The notes: generated by a model not told the origin, from the sequence alone. A stretch of 64,000 nucleotides of DNA from Malurus cyaneus samueli (GCA_009741485.1 CM019218.1:32426387-32490386); one strand, 5' to 3'. Shown: positions 1-12,568, numbered from the stretch's first letter. Program-made: numbers and translations.

Positions 1-1992
1 AAAGCCCTGCAAATAGAACCCAGAATTTTTAACACTTTCTTTACTGAGAGTCACTGAGGTCTGTTTGACATTCATATACCGACAAGGTGGTTGTAGCCTG
101 GTTTTCTCTTAGTCACTAATGAGAGATAGACACATTTAGAGGACAAACCAGATCTTAGATGGTGCTAAATGTCCCTTTGGAGCAGCCTTTCTCCGTTTTG
201 TTTATGGAGAAAAGGCTAGAACAGGCTGTGCTCTTTATTTAGGTAGGTAAAACTAAGCAGGATGGGTTTTGGCCATGCAGAACAAAATAAACTAATTTAT
301 TTTGACTCAAATTACTTCATGATATTCTCTATGGACTCCTACAGGCAAATGAATTCTAACTGCTTTGATTGCTACAGCAGATGGTCTCAATGAGATAAGT
401 CTTATTTTCTTCTACCTTCAGTGTTAACCTTTTGGGGGTTGATGTTTATCAATTTTGTTGTTGTTGTGTTGTTTTTGGTTTTTCTTTTTTTTTTCCAAAT
501 CGAAAGTACTCAGTGTTTCCCCACTCTTTTGGAGGACACCTGTGTGGGAATTAAGTAGTGCAGATGCATTTTTTTACAGTAAGTAGTGTTTAGGGTATGA
601 TTTGCCTCACCCTAATGTTGTTAAAATGAATTGTACCCTAAACTACATGAGCTGCAGGTCTCCAGTGGCAGTGTTGGGTGCCTGGTACTTAGCTGTCAGG
701 TGCTTATGCCAGAGGATAGACATTTCCAGTTTAGTCAAGTGCACTCCCCTCCTTGGGCTCGTGATAAAAGCTTCCTTTCATGTCTCTGTGCATCTCAGTG
801 CTGAGCCCTGGGCTCTCACAGGGCTGCAGGTGCTGCTGCAGAAAGGATGTGCTGTCATTTATCTGTGTGGCGCAGTGGTACCCGATGGAAGTGTAAGGGT
901 GCTGCAGATGCTGCATTGCCGTTTAAGAACTCCATGAATAAGATCAGTCTGGCCACATCTGGAGGAGATGCTGGTGTATTTTTTGATGGGATTGCTACTG
1001 GGAGAGTGGTGTGCAGCGCTTAGAAGTAAATTTGCTACCCTGCTTTTTGTGGGAGCAGGGCGTGACATCCCTGCCCTCACTTCAGTGTGAGAGAGTTGTG
1101 TGAGTGCTGCAGCATGGAAGGAAAAAAATGCAATAAAAAGCCAGTGAGAGGAGAAAAACCACTCCTGGAAAACAGTAACAAGAAATATAAATTGCTTTTA
1201 AATGCTGGTCACATTCCCTTGAAATCCAGCCACCCTGGATTAGTATGCCTTGCAAGTGCTGGTGATTTTCTCAGGGGCCCTTTGGCTTATTGTTACAATA
1301 ATCCACATCTGAAAATTCACCTTTTGCAGGCGATATAGAAAGACAAATGGTTCACAGACACCTCCTGACACCAGACCTATTAGGTGACCTATTATCAAAA
1401 ATAATTTGACAAATCAAATTTTCTTAGACAAAGCATGCCACTGTAAGAAAAATCAAAATATTTAGGGCTTGAATAAATAAAAACTGAAAATAGCAATAAG
1501 GAGGAGTGCCTTGGGAATATAACAAGAAGGATGAAAACACAGAAATTAAAATCTAGATTGGATAGCAAGGTGTACTTGTTCCTGAGAGAGATCTCTTAGG
1601 GAAGAGTTTGCAAATGGTGCTGTTTGAGATTTTTAGAACCACCGGAGCATATATGTTCTGAGGGATATCAAAGTATTGACAGAGAAATGATCTGCATTAT
1701 CTGATGGTAGATTTCCATTTCTGCTGAATTTTTGCCACAAACATCTTCTATATCTGCTTGCTAACATTGGTAATTAATGAGTTAAATTTTGAATTTGTAT
1801 GGTTACTCATGGTAAATCTTTTGAACAAGCAGGAAAATCTAATTTTCAAAAGCAATTGCTGCTCTAAGTAAATGTTACAGAAACTTGCAGCTGCCACAAG
1901 CTGCTTTCAGAAAAATCTGAGTTGTTTGACACCTTCAGTTCTTGGCAGCCTTAGTGTCTTTTTAAATGCTGATTCAAGATTTGAATTGGAAT

Positions 1993-1996
<4 letters not shown>
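1..1996. other. Non-coding unique sequence, no gene seen
   Basis: No frame here resembles a known protein. The open frames at 602-937 (plus), 859-1080 (minus) and 1087-1338 (plus) are short, overlap on both strands and show no domain, signal peptide or convincing splice context. A T/G-rich run at about 454-495 is simple low-complexity sequence. A 13-nt string at 869-881 (TGGCGCAGTGGTA) looks like a tRNA A box but has no B box downstream. Nothing else was recognised. Confidence 0.6.

Positions 1997-2028
<32 letters not shown>
1997..2028. repeat. Poly(A) tract, 32 A
   Basis: An uninterrupted run of 32 A. No AATAAA lies in the 30 bases upstream on the plus strand (the nearest resemblance is AATAAT) and no flanking direct repeat was noticed, so it is better read as a mononucleotide repeat than as the tail of a retrocopy. 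Confidence 0.95.
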
Positions 2029-2032
<4 letters not shown>

Positions 2033-2868
2033 GCCACACGTTAGCAGGTTTTCTCCAGGCAAATTCCAGTGTTCTAGTTGTGTCAAGTAGCAGGAGTGTT
2101 TCTGTCAGACCTGGCCGTGTGTGTTGAGGGGCAGGAAATGAGAGAACAAGCAGTTGTGAAGACAGGCGTGTGCGCAGCAAATTGTTTGGACCATGAAGCA
2201 GAAAGATGGGTGAAGAGACTGTTGTTCAAATTAACTGTTCTCATTAAAAAAACCCAAGAACCTGGTATTGTGAGCTATCAGAAAACGGAGACTGCAATTT
2301 GATTGCTCTTAAGTTGTGCTATGAAAAACCATCTCAATAAGACACTGTCCAAGCAATCAAAAGCAGGTGAACCTCATAAGGGTATAGTCCAAATGATGAC
2401 TTTTTTAAAAAAGAAAAAACTATATCGTTTTAAAGTAAGATGGATTTCATACGTGCAACTGTTTTTTTATTGTTAAATGTGAGCAGTCTGCATCATTTTT
2501 TGAGGTTTCCTAACCCCTTCAAGGTTTTATGCTATTTTTATGGGACGCAGCAGGACCTAAAAATGTATTTAAAGTGTTGAATACTTTAGCCATTTTTTTC
2601 ATTTGTCTCTTGGGTTATATTTTAGGATTCTGCTGCATGCAAAGGCCTTCTGAACTTTATTTTTGTATCTAAATTCTGAGTTTTTCACAGTTGTTTCTCT
2701 TGTAACTAGTTCTTTAACATAAAACTGTAAATTGATGATGATAATGCATGAGTTGATAACACTGCAGACCTCCAGACTTCAAATTTTACCAAAGGATTTT
2801 TCTGTACTTAGAGATTACTTGATAGCATTTTAAGTCATCTTACTCTTAACATTTCCTGCTTTCTTACC
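2029..2868. other. Non-coding unique sequence, no gene seen
   Basis: Only short open frames occur, such as 2078-2302 on the plus strand, with no recognisable protein similarity. No repeat family was recognised. Confidence 0.6.
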
Positions 2869-2900
<32 letters not shown>

Positions 2901-2907
2901 TAAAAAA
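2869..2907. repeat. Poly(T) tract (25 T) followed by A7-T-A6
   Basis: Twenty-five T are followed directly by seven A, one T and six A, giving a T-rich to A-rich switch that could fold back on itself. Read on the minus strand the tract is a 26-base-scale A run with an AATAAA about 30 bases before it (see findings). Birds have few poly(A)-tailed retrocopies because CR1 does not use a poly(A) tail, so a simple-repeat origin is the default reading. Confidence 0.9.
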
Positions 2908-4160
2908 GGCACTTTATTTCTAGACCTAAAAGCAGTAACCCAAGATTAATCTAGGACTGATTTTGAGAGTATGTATTGGTGCTTCAGGAACTGAAATATA
3001 CACAGTTTTGCATAAATAACATCCAAACTAGTACTGTTAATGCTGGAAAATAAACTTAAACCCAGCCTTGCTACCAAGATGTGTTGACACACAAGTTAGA
3101 CAGTGGAGGAGTTTTAACTCTGCACTTCTGTATTGCACATTGACAGGAAGGTTTCAGTTAATTTATGACTGCAAATACTGATGTGCCTTGGTTGTAAACA
3201 GAGGCTAGCCATTTCTTGAAACCTTACTAATTTCTTTATTCAACTGATTAACTGTGTCAACAACTTTGACTGCATAGGGTATTGCATAGAGGGGGGAAAT
3301 ACCTGTGTTCATGATGGGCTGATACAGCTGGCTGGCTTTTATCCAGGAGATTCCCTCTTGGCATTTCCTACAGTAATGGGGATAGCATTCAATAATTCTC
3401 CTTTCCATACCTCATGTAGTAAAATCCCGGGGATAGTAATTGCAGTAGGGCCAATAAGTTTCATTTTACAGACAGAGGCTGTAGAGTGGGGGACAGAGGT
3501 GGGAACAGCCACATACAAGAGTGTCAGGTAGGAGCAGCAGAGAAGAGACTCCTGCATACAGTGGCAAGTCATAACAAAGTTATAGTCCAGTATTGACCAA
3601 TTGCAATGAAAATCACAAGTATAATCCCAGAGTGTCTTGGAGAAATATTTCCAGGGCAGGGATAGGTGTCAGTAGTACTATCCAAAGAGCCACTCATTTG
3701 GCCTTTTCTAGGTCATGGTGTAGTCTTTTCTGTCATCATCTCCTGTCTTCAGAAAACATGTCCTGGCTGCACAGCATGGACTAGAAACAAGTGGTGTGTT
3801 TAGCTGAGCAAAAGCTGGTACTGGTGTGCACACAAATTTTGATAAATTTATGATAGGTAAAAGCAATCTTGGAGTTAGGAGGTGGTTCCTAATTCTTAGA
3901 AAAGTGGTGTTCTGGAGTAATAACTGCAGGGAGTAGTGAGACCCAGGAAGCCATGTGGTTTTAGCAGAGCTGTAGGCATGTTTTTGAAGAGGCCTGTATG
4001 ACATGATATTTTGCAAAAGCCGAGAAAGAGATTCAGTGAGCCAAGAAGTCTCCTTAGCTTTATGTATGCCTTCAGATTACCGTGAATAGTATAGTGTAAA
4101 AATACAGGATATTTTATTAACTCTGTAGTATATACACTACAGTATGTGTGTGTTCGTGTT
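2908..4160. other. Unique sequence, possible decayed transcript copy on minus strand
   Basis: Three minus-strand frames lie end to end or overlapping here (3205-3408, 3339-3572 and 3708-4016), interrupted by stops and frame changes, and they run toward the A-rich tract at 2869-2900. The translated text did not match any protein I recognise. It could be chance, or a very old retrocopy or untranslated region. I do not call it a gene or a pseudogene. Confidence 0.4.
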
Positions 4161-4220
4161 TATAATATATCATATATATATATAATTAGGTAATAGTATA
4201 ATATAATAATAACCTAATAA
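4161..4220. repeat. AT-rich (TA)n-like simple repeat
   Basis: Irregular TA/TAA repeats. Inside lies a 7-bp inverted repeat, ATTAGGT at 4185-4191 and ACCTAAT at 4212-4218, which could form a weak cruciform in AT-rich DNA. Confidence 0.85.
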
Positions 4221-4357
4221 CTTCTAAATATGTGTATGTGTGTAAATACATATGAGATACTTTCAAACACCCTTTATTGGTGCAATAGCAAACAATTTGT
4301 ACTGCTGAAGTTTGGCATGTATCAGTGTCCTTGAACAAAGCGAATGCTGCTGACCTT

Positions 4358-4425
4358 GACTGTAGCTGTCAGGGAAGCCTTGTGGTAAAGCTGGGGTCTG
4401 TGGGTTTGATTTCTGCATCAGTCAG
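4358..4425 (+). repeat. Possible ancient tRNA-derived SINE head
   Basis: An A-box-like string TAGCTGTCAGGG (about 4363-4374) is followed about 40 bases later by a B-box-like string GGTTTGATTTC (4403-4413). The spacing is that of a tRNA-type RNA polymerase III promoter. The B box departs from the GGTTCGANTCC pattern at several positions and no cloverleaf can be completed, so it is not a working tRNA gene. A very old SINE fragment is possible; chance is also possible. Confidence 0.22.
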
Positions 4426-6203
4426 ATGATATGAATGATTAATGATCGAAGGCATTAGTGTAAAATTGCAAGCAGTTAGTTCCTGGAGCACTTCAGAAGC
4501 TGACTTGCATCATTGCGTAGATGCAAACAAGGCTGTCATACAAGCAGCAGAAACGTGTTTTTAGAGTCAGGTGGAGGTCATCCACCTGGAGGAGGGACTT
4601 TGGGATGCTTTGTGGTTTGTTGTTTCTTTCTATTATTTGCCTTGCAGCAATAGTTAAGATCTGCTTGAAGATTTAAACATTCAGATTAGTAAGCAGTGTG
4701 CAAAGTTACTAATAGGGGAATATGTGTAATGTGGTACGTAGGTGATACATTCTTAGACTATATATAAGATATATTAACGCATTTTATATGGATGTATGTA
4801 GGATGCCCTTTCTTATATTTCTTATGTGCCTTAAATCTTTCTATTCACATAATCGTGGATGGATTAATTGGTTTGCATTTCACACATGGCCTTAGCCCCA
4901 GTGTAAAGGTGTCCTCAGCTCTCATCTTTTGTGTGCTTCTTTGTATTTAGAGGTTTTGATGATAAGCCTGTAGCTTATTTTAATTTTTTTCTCCCTGCTA
5001 TTCCATAGCAGTTGCCTTATTTAAACTTCTTTAATTTTCTTTCCTCTCTGGCTCATAATTTCTCTGTTCCTGTTTCTGACTGAAACAAACTGTCTCTTGC
5101 ACCCATAAAAGTCTAATTACAGTGATCTATTACTTTAACTGTTCTCAGAGGCAGAAAAAAGACGAGCCAGGACCAATAGCTATGACAACTTCAAAGTATA
5201 TTTTTAGCAAAGCAACTAGTGCAAATTTAGAATACAGAGATAAAAAGGGAAGGTTCAGCTAGAGGGTAAGATTATGCTATTCTAGCTGTAGCACTTAGTG
5301 CCTTGCATTTTTGGAAATGGTTCTCTTTTATTCCCCTAGCATTTTTCTCATGCCATTTGCTTTGTATTTGTTGTCAGCATTTTAAGTGATGGTCTTGAAG
5401 TATTTGCACTGTGTTTGTTGATTTACTTTTGCAAGTTGTTTTGGATGAAAGGCTGAATATTCTTACTGCCTAAAACTTTATTTTAGCCATGGGCTTGTTT
5501 TGCTTATTAGAAACAAAACAAAATGAAGTGGTGAAGCAGTATGGGGCTGCCAGCCTGACTTATTCCAGGAGGCAGCTTTTGGCTGTTTCAGTTGCAATCT
5601 TGAACCTTAATATTAAGACAAAATACTTTGGATGGAATTGGATGAAATGTGCATGATACTGTGTTTTTTTGTTTTGTGTTAGAACTTCAACTATACCCTT
5701 ATTCTATCCTGAGTAATAAAATGCCACTTCAGAGGATTATAAACTTCTTTCAAAAGGCTCTGCAATAAGTTTGAGTGGGAGGATTTAGTTCAATAAATAG
5801 AATTACATGTGCGGGACCATGAAAATATGCAAATGAAGTTCCATAAAAAAACCTCATGTCTTTCATCCTAAGACATTTTGAAGCATGCTTTCTCATTTTT
5901 CATGAGACACTGTTATACCATATTCAAGGGGCAACACTTATATTCTTTTTACTTTATCACTGCTGCTGTTGTGTTGTATCTTCCTTTTCCTTATCTCTCC
6001 AAAGTTAAGCGAAAGGAAGCAAATGGAAAACAACCAGTTAACCAGACACTGAAGTTCACAGATCGGCTTAACAATGAATTGTATTCTAATTATTGAGTAT
6101 ATTCAATGTTTTCATTAAAAGGCTACATGTCTTTTGCATGGAGAAGGGGGAAAAAAGTGTTATTTTAAATTAGATGTTGCCTCTCCCTACTTTGCTCTCC
6201 TTA

Positions 6204-6228
6204 AATATTAATGATGCTCATTAATATT
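6204..6228. repeat. Perfect 11-bp inverted repeat, 3-nt loop
   Basis: AATATTAATGA and its exact reverse complement TCATTAATATT flank the three bases TGC. It sits in AT-rich sequence with several ATTA cores. It could be a protein-binding palindrome or simply a result of AT-rich composition. Confidence 0.9.
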
Positions 6229-7809
6229 ACCTTGCATTAAAGTGTTTGGAAATTATGCTTTGAACCAATAATTAAGGGCCTCTGAAGGTAAAGTGAAACA
6301 ATTTTATGGCATATACAAGAAGAAGTGGCAAGGTACTATATGGTTTTGTTTAATGGCTTAATTGGCAGTAGAATAAATGGAATAGGTAGGTAGAGAGTTT
6401 AATCAAGGAATACATTAATGAACTCATCAGATCTATTTATTGTTTGAGAGACAAAGCACATCAACTGCAATTTCGTTTGTACTTTAGTTTTGTAAAAATG
6501 TGGTTCTGTGAGGTAGAAGTCAAGCAAATGTTTCTGTTGTTATGTTTTTAAGCTCTAGATGAAAATGGTTTTGTGTACCAGAGTTTTCTCAGAGTTTATT
6601 ACTGGAGGTGTCACTTCTGTTCTTCTTGTCTACCATGTCATCATTTGATGAAAATAGGTTTCATGGCTATTAAGAATTTTCCTTGTTGGTTCTCTTACCA
6701 TTTCCCATTTTTTCCTTATTTCTTGCGTTAGTTAGAAATTTTAGGAAGGAGACTAGAACTTTATACGCAAGGAGACCAGAACAGGGATGTGGAGACTGTT
6801 TAGCAATATCTGTTTGCAAGCACAATTCTGCTCAGCTTGTTGGCATGACTGGCGGCAGGAGCTGTTTTTGTGTGATGCCCCAAATAAAGGGAATATTTCA
6901 TTCACTGGTGCTATAATTAGATGCCTTTCCCTAGCAGTAAATCCACCCAATTTTGTTCAACATTGCTTGTAGCTGTGTAAGAATTAGCTCATCCGGTAAC
7001 TTGCGCAAAATGTCACAAAACCTTGGCAGCACTGGGCTCTTGTCACTTTCACTGTCCCCCCTGGGCTCTTAATAATAAAATTAACTGGAGCTCCGTTAAT
7101 TATATTTTTTTGAGGCATAGAAAAACAGAACTGAAATAATGTTACAAGTGTTGTCTGCTTGTATGCTGAACATAGTCCAACCATTGGCTTGTATCTGGAA
7201 AGTTACATGCAGAAAAGCAGTGATTAAACCCACATTTTAATAACAGGAAAACATCTGTTTGGAAACAGGGACCCTACATGCATTTTTTCCCCCCTTTATC
7301 CTCTTACCAGGAAAGGTGATCATCTTCGGTAGTGTTTTTTTTTTAAAGTATTTTTGACTGGAAAGCACTTCATGTTGAGTTACAGTAAGTTTTCCTTTCT
7401 GCATGAAAGAACGAAACCTCCATTTTCAACACTAAAATTGATGTTTAAGTAATTCATGGTGTGTTTAGCATCAATGGTGCTCTCTTCTGACTCAACAGAT
7501 GTCTGAGGGTTTCAAGGAGCACAGGGAAGACCTTGACCCAAACCTAACTAAAATTGTGACAGACTAAAAGTTTTGTGGGGTGGCCCATGCTCTGGTTTTG
7601 TCTTTGCTAAACTATTGTTTTCCTGTGTTACACACATTTGTGAGTGATAGTACTTAAAGCAAAAAATAGAGGATTGAAGGATAATGCATCAAAAATAGGC
7701 AGAAAGAATAAGTCAACTGAAAGGTGAACCATTTTGGAGAGGAAATTAAGACTCAATATTGCTTTTAAAAAAGCAGTATCTGCTGACTTAGAATTGCATG
7801 AGATGTTTC

Positions 7810-8200
7810 TAGGATCATCAAGGTTGGAAGAGATCTTTAAGATCATCTAGTCCAGCTGTTAACCTAACACCTCCGTAATCATTCCTAAACATTCCCAAGT
7901 GCCCTATCCAGACCTCCCTTGAACACTTTCAGAGACAGTGACTGCACCACCTCCCTGGGCAATTTATTCCGTTGCTTAACCACTCTTTCAGTGAAAAAAA
8001 ATTGTCAAATATCTAATCTGAACCTCCTCTGGCACAATTTGAGGTAATTTCCTCTCATACTGTCACTTGAGACTTTGCAGAAGAGACTGACTCCCATCTT
8101 GCTACACCCTCCTTTCATGTCGTAGAGAGCAATGAGGTCCCCCCTTCTCCTCCTCTTCTCCAGACTAAACAATCCCCGTTCCTAAAGCAGTGTTTCAGCA
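7810..8200 (-). mobile_element. CR1 LINE fragment (3' region), minus strand
   Basis: This is the 3' untranslated part of a CR1 non-LTR retrotransposon, antisense in this orientation. The left end carries the near-terminal CR1 text (ATCATCAAGGTTGGAAGAG, then ATCATCTAGTCCAGCTG). It continues through the usual order of blocks: the CCTCCCTGGGCAA block, GTGAAAAAAAATTGTC, and the part around CTCCTCCTCTTCTCCAGACT. The terminal ATTCTATGAT repeat is missing or eroded at the left edge. The element is 5'-truncated, as most CR1 copies are, and many substitutions show it is old and inactive. The right boundary is uncertain by about 30 bases. Confidence 0.93.
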
Positions 8201-11200
8201 GTCTTAAAAGTATTTGAGTCCACTGTGGGCTGCGTGCAAGCACTAATATAGTCTGTAGATGACGTAATTGTCTTTATTGAATAAACTTGATTTATTTGAG
8301 AAGCATTTGGAGGCCCTGAGTCACCCCTGAGGTTCAGACGAAGGCACACAGAAGCTACATGCTCTTACTCCATTCTGCAGTTTCATGCTTATTTTTTTCT
8401 CCCTTAACTGTTTCAATTGATGGTCTGGCCATTTTCACAGTGCAGCTGTTTTAAGTTGGTGAAAATTAACTGAAGGCTGAGTGCCCTTTAGGCCACTTGT
8501 TGTCTCAATAGCACTGAGGTCATCTGCTGGGCTGAGGGAGAGCAATGAAAGGGAGGCATGGTCATATGGTGGGGCATCTACCCCATGGTGGACGCTGCTT
8601 TACACCCTGATTCTGATGCATTCAGATGAAGTGCTGAGAAGTAGAGTCAGTGACCAGAGAAACCATTTAAATACATCAAGTCGCAGAAAGCTTCCTGAGG
8701 CATTCAAGGACAAAGAGCTCAGATGCTTCTTTCGAAGTGAATTACAAAACCATGCAGGAATGGAAACACTGGCTTCATTACTTTAATTATTTTCTCCATA
8801 GTGTCTTAATTTTTTTCATACTTATTATGGCAGTTGAACAATTTTCTCTGTGGCAGCTGTGCCACTTCAAAAATATTTTGAATAGGGCAAGTAAAATCCT
8901 CAGGATGGGAAACTGGTTAATAGATGGAGATCGCAATGAGAGAGGAAGTGATTGTTTTAGCTTCTAGGGTTACACCTCACAGCCAGATATGATCCAAACA
9001 GTAAGAAAACAATGGTATTTTGCCACCTCCTGCTGGGTCAGTTGGAATTCGGTTCATTCTGGTTGATTTTGTAGAAAACAGACACTCCTTGCAAAAGAAA
9101 TGACCAGGAGACCCCTGAAGCAGTATGAATAGAGATGTCCAGACGATACCAGTTTGTCCTTCTTGGCTCTGATGGTCTTGGGTTCTGTATTCACAGGACC
9201 TGACAGTTTGATTCTATGGCAAATCAGTGACTTGGAAGGGAAGACAGCCCCTTCAGCACAAAGGAATCCCTCTGGCTCCCGAGGCACCTCACCAGGGTTA
9301 ACTTCTGAAGAAGCTTCTTAGCTGTTCTGTTTGTCCCCCTTGTGCTCAGCAGTTTGGATAAAAATCATACCCTTTCAATACCTGAAATTTCACTTCAGGC
9401 AATTTTAAGGAGAGCTCTTGGAAAGGTCAAGCCCAAACCTTTGATTGAAGCAGGAGAGTGTGAGGAGCACAGGGAACCCCTTGTTGTCTGTGTTGTTGAC
9501 ATCCAGGAAGCCAAAGCTTCACTAAGCTGCCTCTGATGTTAAAAGACCAAACCAAACCGAAAAGACACAAAAAAACCAAAACAGCAAAACAAAACCCAGA
9601 GTAAAACACCTTCATCAACTGAATAAGAATGGGTGAATATGGTGGAACATGCCTAACAAAGTGATTTGGGATTGTTAGAAAAGAATTGTTCCACTGCCAG
9701 TTATGAGCAAGAAGGTGACAGGCAATGTGTCTGCTTTTGCTTGGGTCACTGAACGTTTTACCTGTTTTATGATATTCTGTCTTTGGTGATTTAGTGACCT
9801 CACTGTCCATGTCCGTTTGTATTTTCTAAGTGTTGGAGTTTGTTGCTTTGATTTGTTTCCTTAGAACATTGCTGCCTTAGATTGTAAGCATTCATTGCAA
9901 GTACTGAAATCTGATCCAAGAAATGTCTTTTTACCTCAGTGGAATGCTTAGTGTACAAAACTTGAATTACTGCTGACAAAATGTTTACCTAATGGAAATC
10001 AGTATTATCTTCTTTTATTCCAAAGGATGAGACCTTTGAAGGAAGCATCTGAAATGTTTAATAAGAGTTGTTGTTTGTTGTTATCTCACTAAGTTTGCAA
10101 GAAGCAAATTGAACAAATAGTTCAATTATTATAAAATGGCTCTATAATTCACAGGGAAAGTAAATGCTGCATAGTACATTTTTTGGGGAGATGTGAATTT
10201 TTTTTTTTTTTTTAATTTAAATAAACTGTTTATGAAAAGTTGTGAACAAGATACCAATAAGGATTTCTAGTGTGTTTCTGGTGGTATGTTTATCAAATCC
10301 AGAAATGGAGACCAAGACTAGCTTAAGTATTGCAATGCATCCATCCTAAATATTGCCTTGATTGAGATTCTTTTGCATCCTCAGTGAGGGCAGGTATTTC
10401 AACCCAGTACTGTGGCATGAGGTACATAGCTCATGACTTCTGGCTTCTGTAGAAATTTTTCTTTCCTACCATGACTTTTTTTTTTTCTTTTAAACCAAGA
10501 ACTTTTATATTTTGTGGAATGAAAGAGAAGAGGTATAGGAACTTTATTTCTTATTTCCAGTAAGATCAAGAGACCAGAGAACCTCAATGAGTGTTGAATT
10601 CATATTCCAGTTAAATGACTTCTTGATCTTGGAAATTTTTCCAGAATCATCCCAAGAAACAGATTTTCTTCTCTGTGGCTTCCTGGCTAGAAGTAGAAAT
10701 GTGTAGCAAACCATTTACGGTCGTGTCCAAAGCTGTCCTCCGGATATTGCCAGACAGCAAATCAGGGAGCTAATTTAGGCTATCACTAATTGTTTACTCA
10801 GGACCACAGAAAAGAGCTTGTAACAGGGCAAGTGCTCTTCCACATTAAAGAGCGATATGTCCAGAAGAGATGGGTTAAAACTGTGTGGGAATGGTCTCAG
10901 GCAAAATCAATGCTCAGGAAGAAGAGCGGCGGTGGAGGAACATGCTTTTTCCCATCAGATTAGGTGGTGACTCTGGCTCACTGTAACTTCGAATGAAATG
11001 TTCCCATCGTAGTTGAACATTTCCATTTGGTGTGACTAATGCTTTTGTGCTTTGTTTAACCTATCCCAGACTTCAGAACAATAAAAGCATGTCTGTGCTC
11101 AAAGCAGGTAAAGCTTTTAGGATCTTTCACCCCCCTCTTCTTGTCCTAATTAAGGCCAGAGTGCTCTTTTTCTCTTAGGCTCACATAGAAAAAATTTTCC

Positions 11201-12529
11201 ACAGAGTTCTGTAGTGGAACTACAGCTCTCATATATTGCTGTGGAAATTAGGTTAAGTAAAAGCAGGGGCTCTTGGCCTCTTTTATACATGTTTCTTAAT
11301 TGTGACTCCTCTGTTTCTGCTCTTACTTTGGGTCAGAGCATGAGTAGCCAGGAGGTGGGTATGGAATTAGAAATTTATTTTTTACACATTGCTGAAATAA
11401 AAGCTTCTCCTTGCTGAAAAATTAATCACTGAGTGTTCCAGCGCCTTATAAGATATTTATATGTTCTCCTGAGTCCTGTCTCTTCCTGTTATCAAAGTGC
11501 TGTCTTGAGAGCAGTTCAGGCGAGAGTGCTGCTCAGCTACACTCCATAGTCTTCCTCTCTGCCAAGGAGTCTCAAGATGGCACTCGAAAACAAAGAGACA
11601 TACTCTAGGGAAAGTATGAATATTAGATCACTCTGGTTTAATCATTTGGGATACAGTGGCCTCAATTTACGCGTCTGACTTTTTGGGGGTTTTGTTGTGG
11701 TTTCTAAAATGTGTCTCAAAATTGTTAAGTTGTTAAATCAAGGGTTCTTGGAAGCATTGAGAATCCCAGATGGGTAACGCTTTTGTGGTACTGTTGTCCA
11801 AGGTCTGTGTCCAAAGTATAAAGAATTTGATGACAAAGTCAGTTGCTTCTTACTTTAATGGCTTTTTGGTTGGCTTTTTTTGGGTAATGTTTTCATTGTG
11901 GTTTTTTTCATCCTCTTGTCTTTGAAACAGACAGAAAAGAATAAGTTGTTGGATTTGCTTCATTTGGGAATGCACAGGGTAGACGATGGCCTGATTAAAT
12001 TGCATCCTGGAGTTGGTCCTTCTTAAGAGGGGTATACTTGCTAGCATCCAGTCGATTACTTGAACATAATGGTTACTCCATTGCTGCAGCAAGGGCTCTC
12101 CCAGGGCAGGCAGCTGAAGAAAATGTGTGTGAAGCCCAGCTAGAGCCTGTGCTGGTGTTCCCAGCTGCCCTTCAAGTTACTGTCTTGGAACCTTGTGTAC
12201 AAGCAAAGGGAAACTGAGGTCAGTGGCTTTTCCTGATCTGAGATGGTGTAGGGAACATCAGCTTAGGACATGCACATTTTGTCTCTGCCTCCTCCAGCTC
12301 GTCTGTGCAAGAAGATCTTTATAAATAATGTGGCATAAGAATAGGAGGATCCAGGAGGCTACTTAGTCTGCATGTTTGTTGCTAACCTCTGTGTCCATCT
12401 GTGCCTGATTTGGTTCCGGGGTATTATGTGGGGAAACTGGGGACCCATTTTAAAGCTCACAAGTCTTTCAGCTTTTACAGAAGTTTACCCTGTGCTTGTA
12501 TTGCAGTGAAAATGCTTGAAGTTCTCAGG
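8201..12529. other. Non-coding unique sequence, no gene seen
   Basis: Open frames such as 8481-8786 (plus) and 9427-9810 (minus) have no recognisable similarity and no good splice setting. A T run of about 14 lies at 10200-10214, and an A/C-rich stretch at 9541-9605 is low complexity. Nothing else was recognised. Confidence 0.6.
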
Positions 12530-12568
12530 AAAAAAAAAAAAAAAAAAAAAAAAAANAAAAAAAAAAAA
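12530..12568. repeat. Poly(A) tract containing one N
   Basis: Thirty-eight A interrupted by a single N at 12556. The true length is unknown. A one-base N inside a homopolymer is typical of a sequencing or joining ambiguity, not of a biological base. Confidence 0.95.

Larger units (their letters stand above)
4221..7809. other. Non-coding unique sequence, no supported gene
   Basis: No protein similarity was recognised. It includes a possible tRNA-derived SINE head (4358-4425), a short 3'-exon-like frame (about 6005-6096) and an 11-bp inverted repeat (6204-6228), all treated separately. Many homeodomain-type TAATTA/ATTA strings occur at 6150-6300, as expected of AT-rich sequence. Confidence 0.55.

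Noticed and set aside
869..881. TGGCGCAGTGGTA as a tRNA or SINE A box
   Set aside because: No B box at the right distance and no cloverleaf possible.
1997..2028. Poly(A) tract as the tail of a processed pseudogene
   Set aside because: No upstream poly(A) signal, no similarity to a transcript and no flanking direct repeat.
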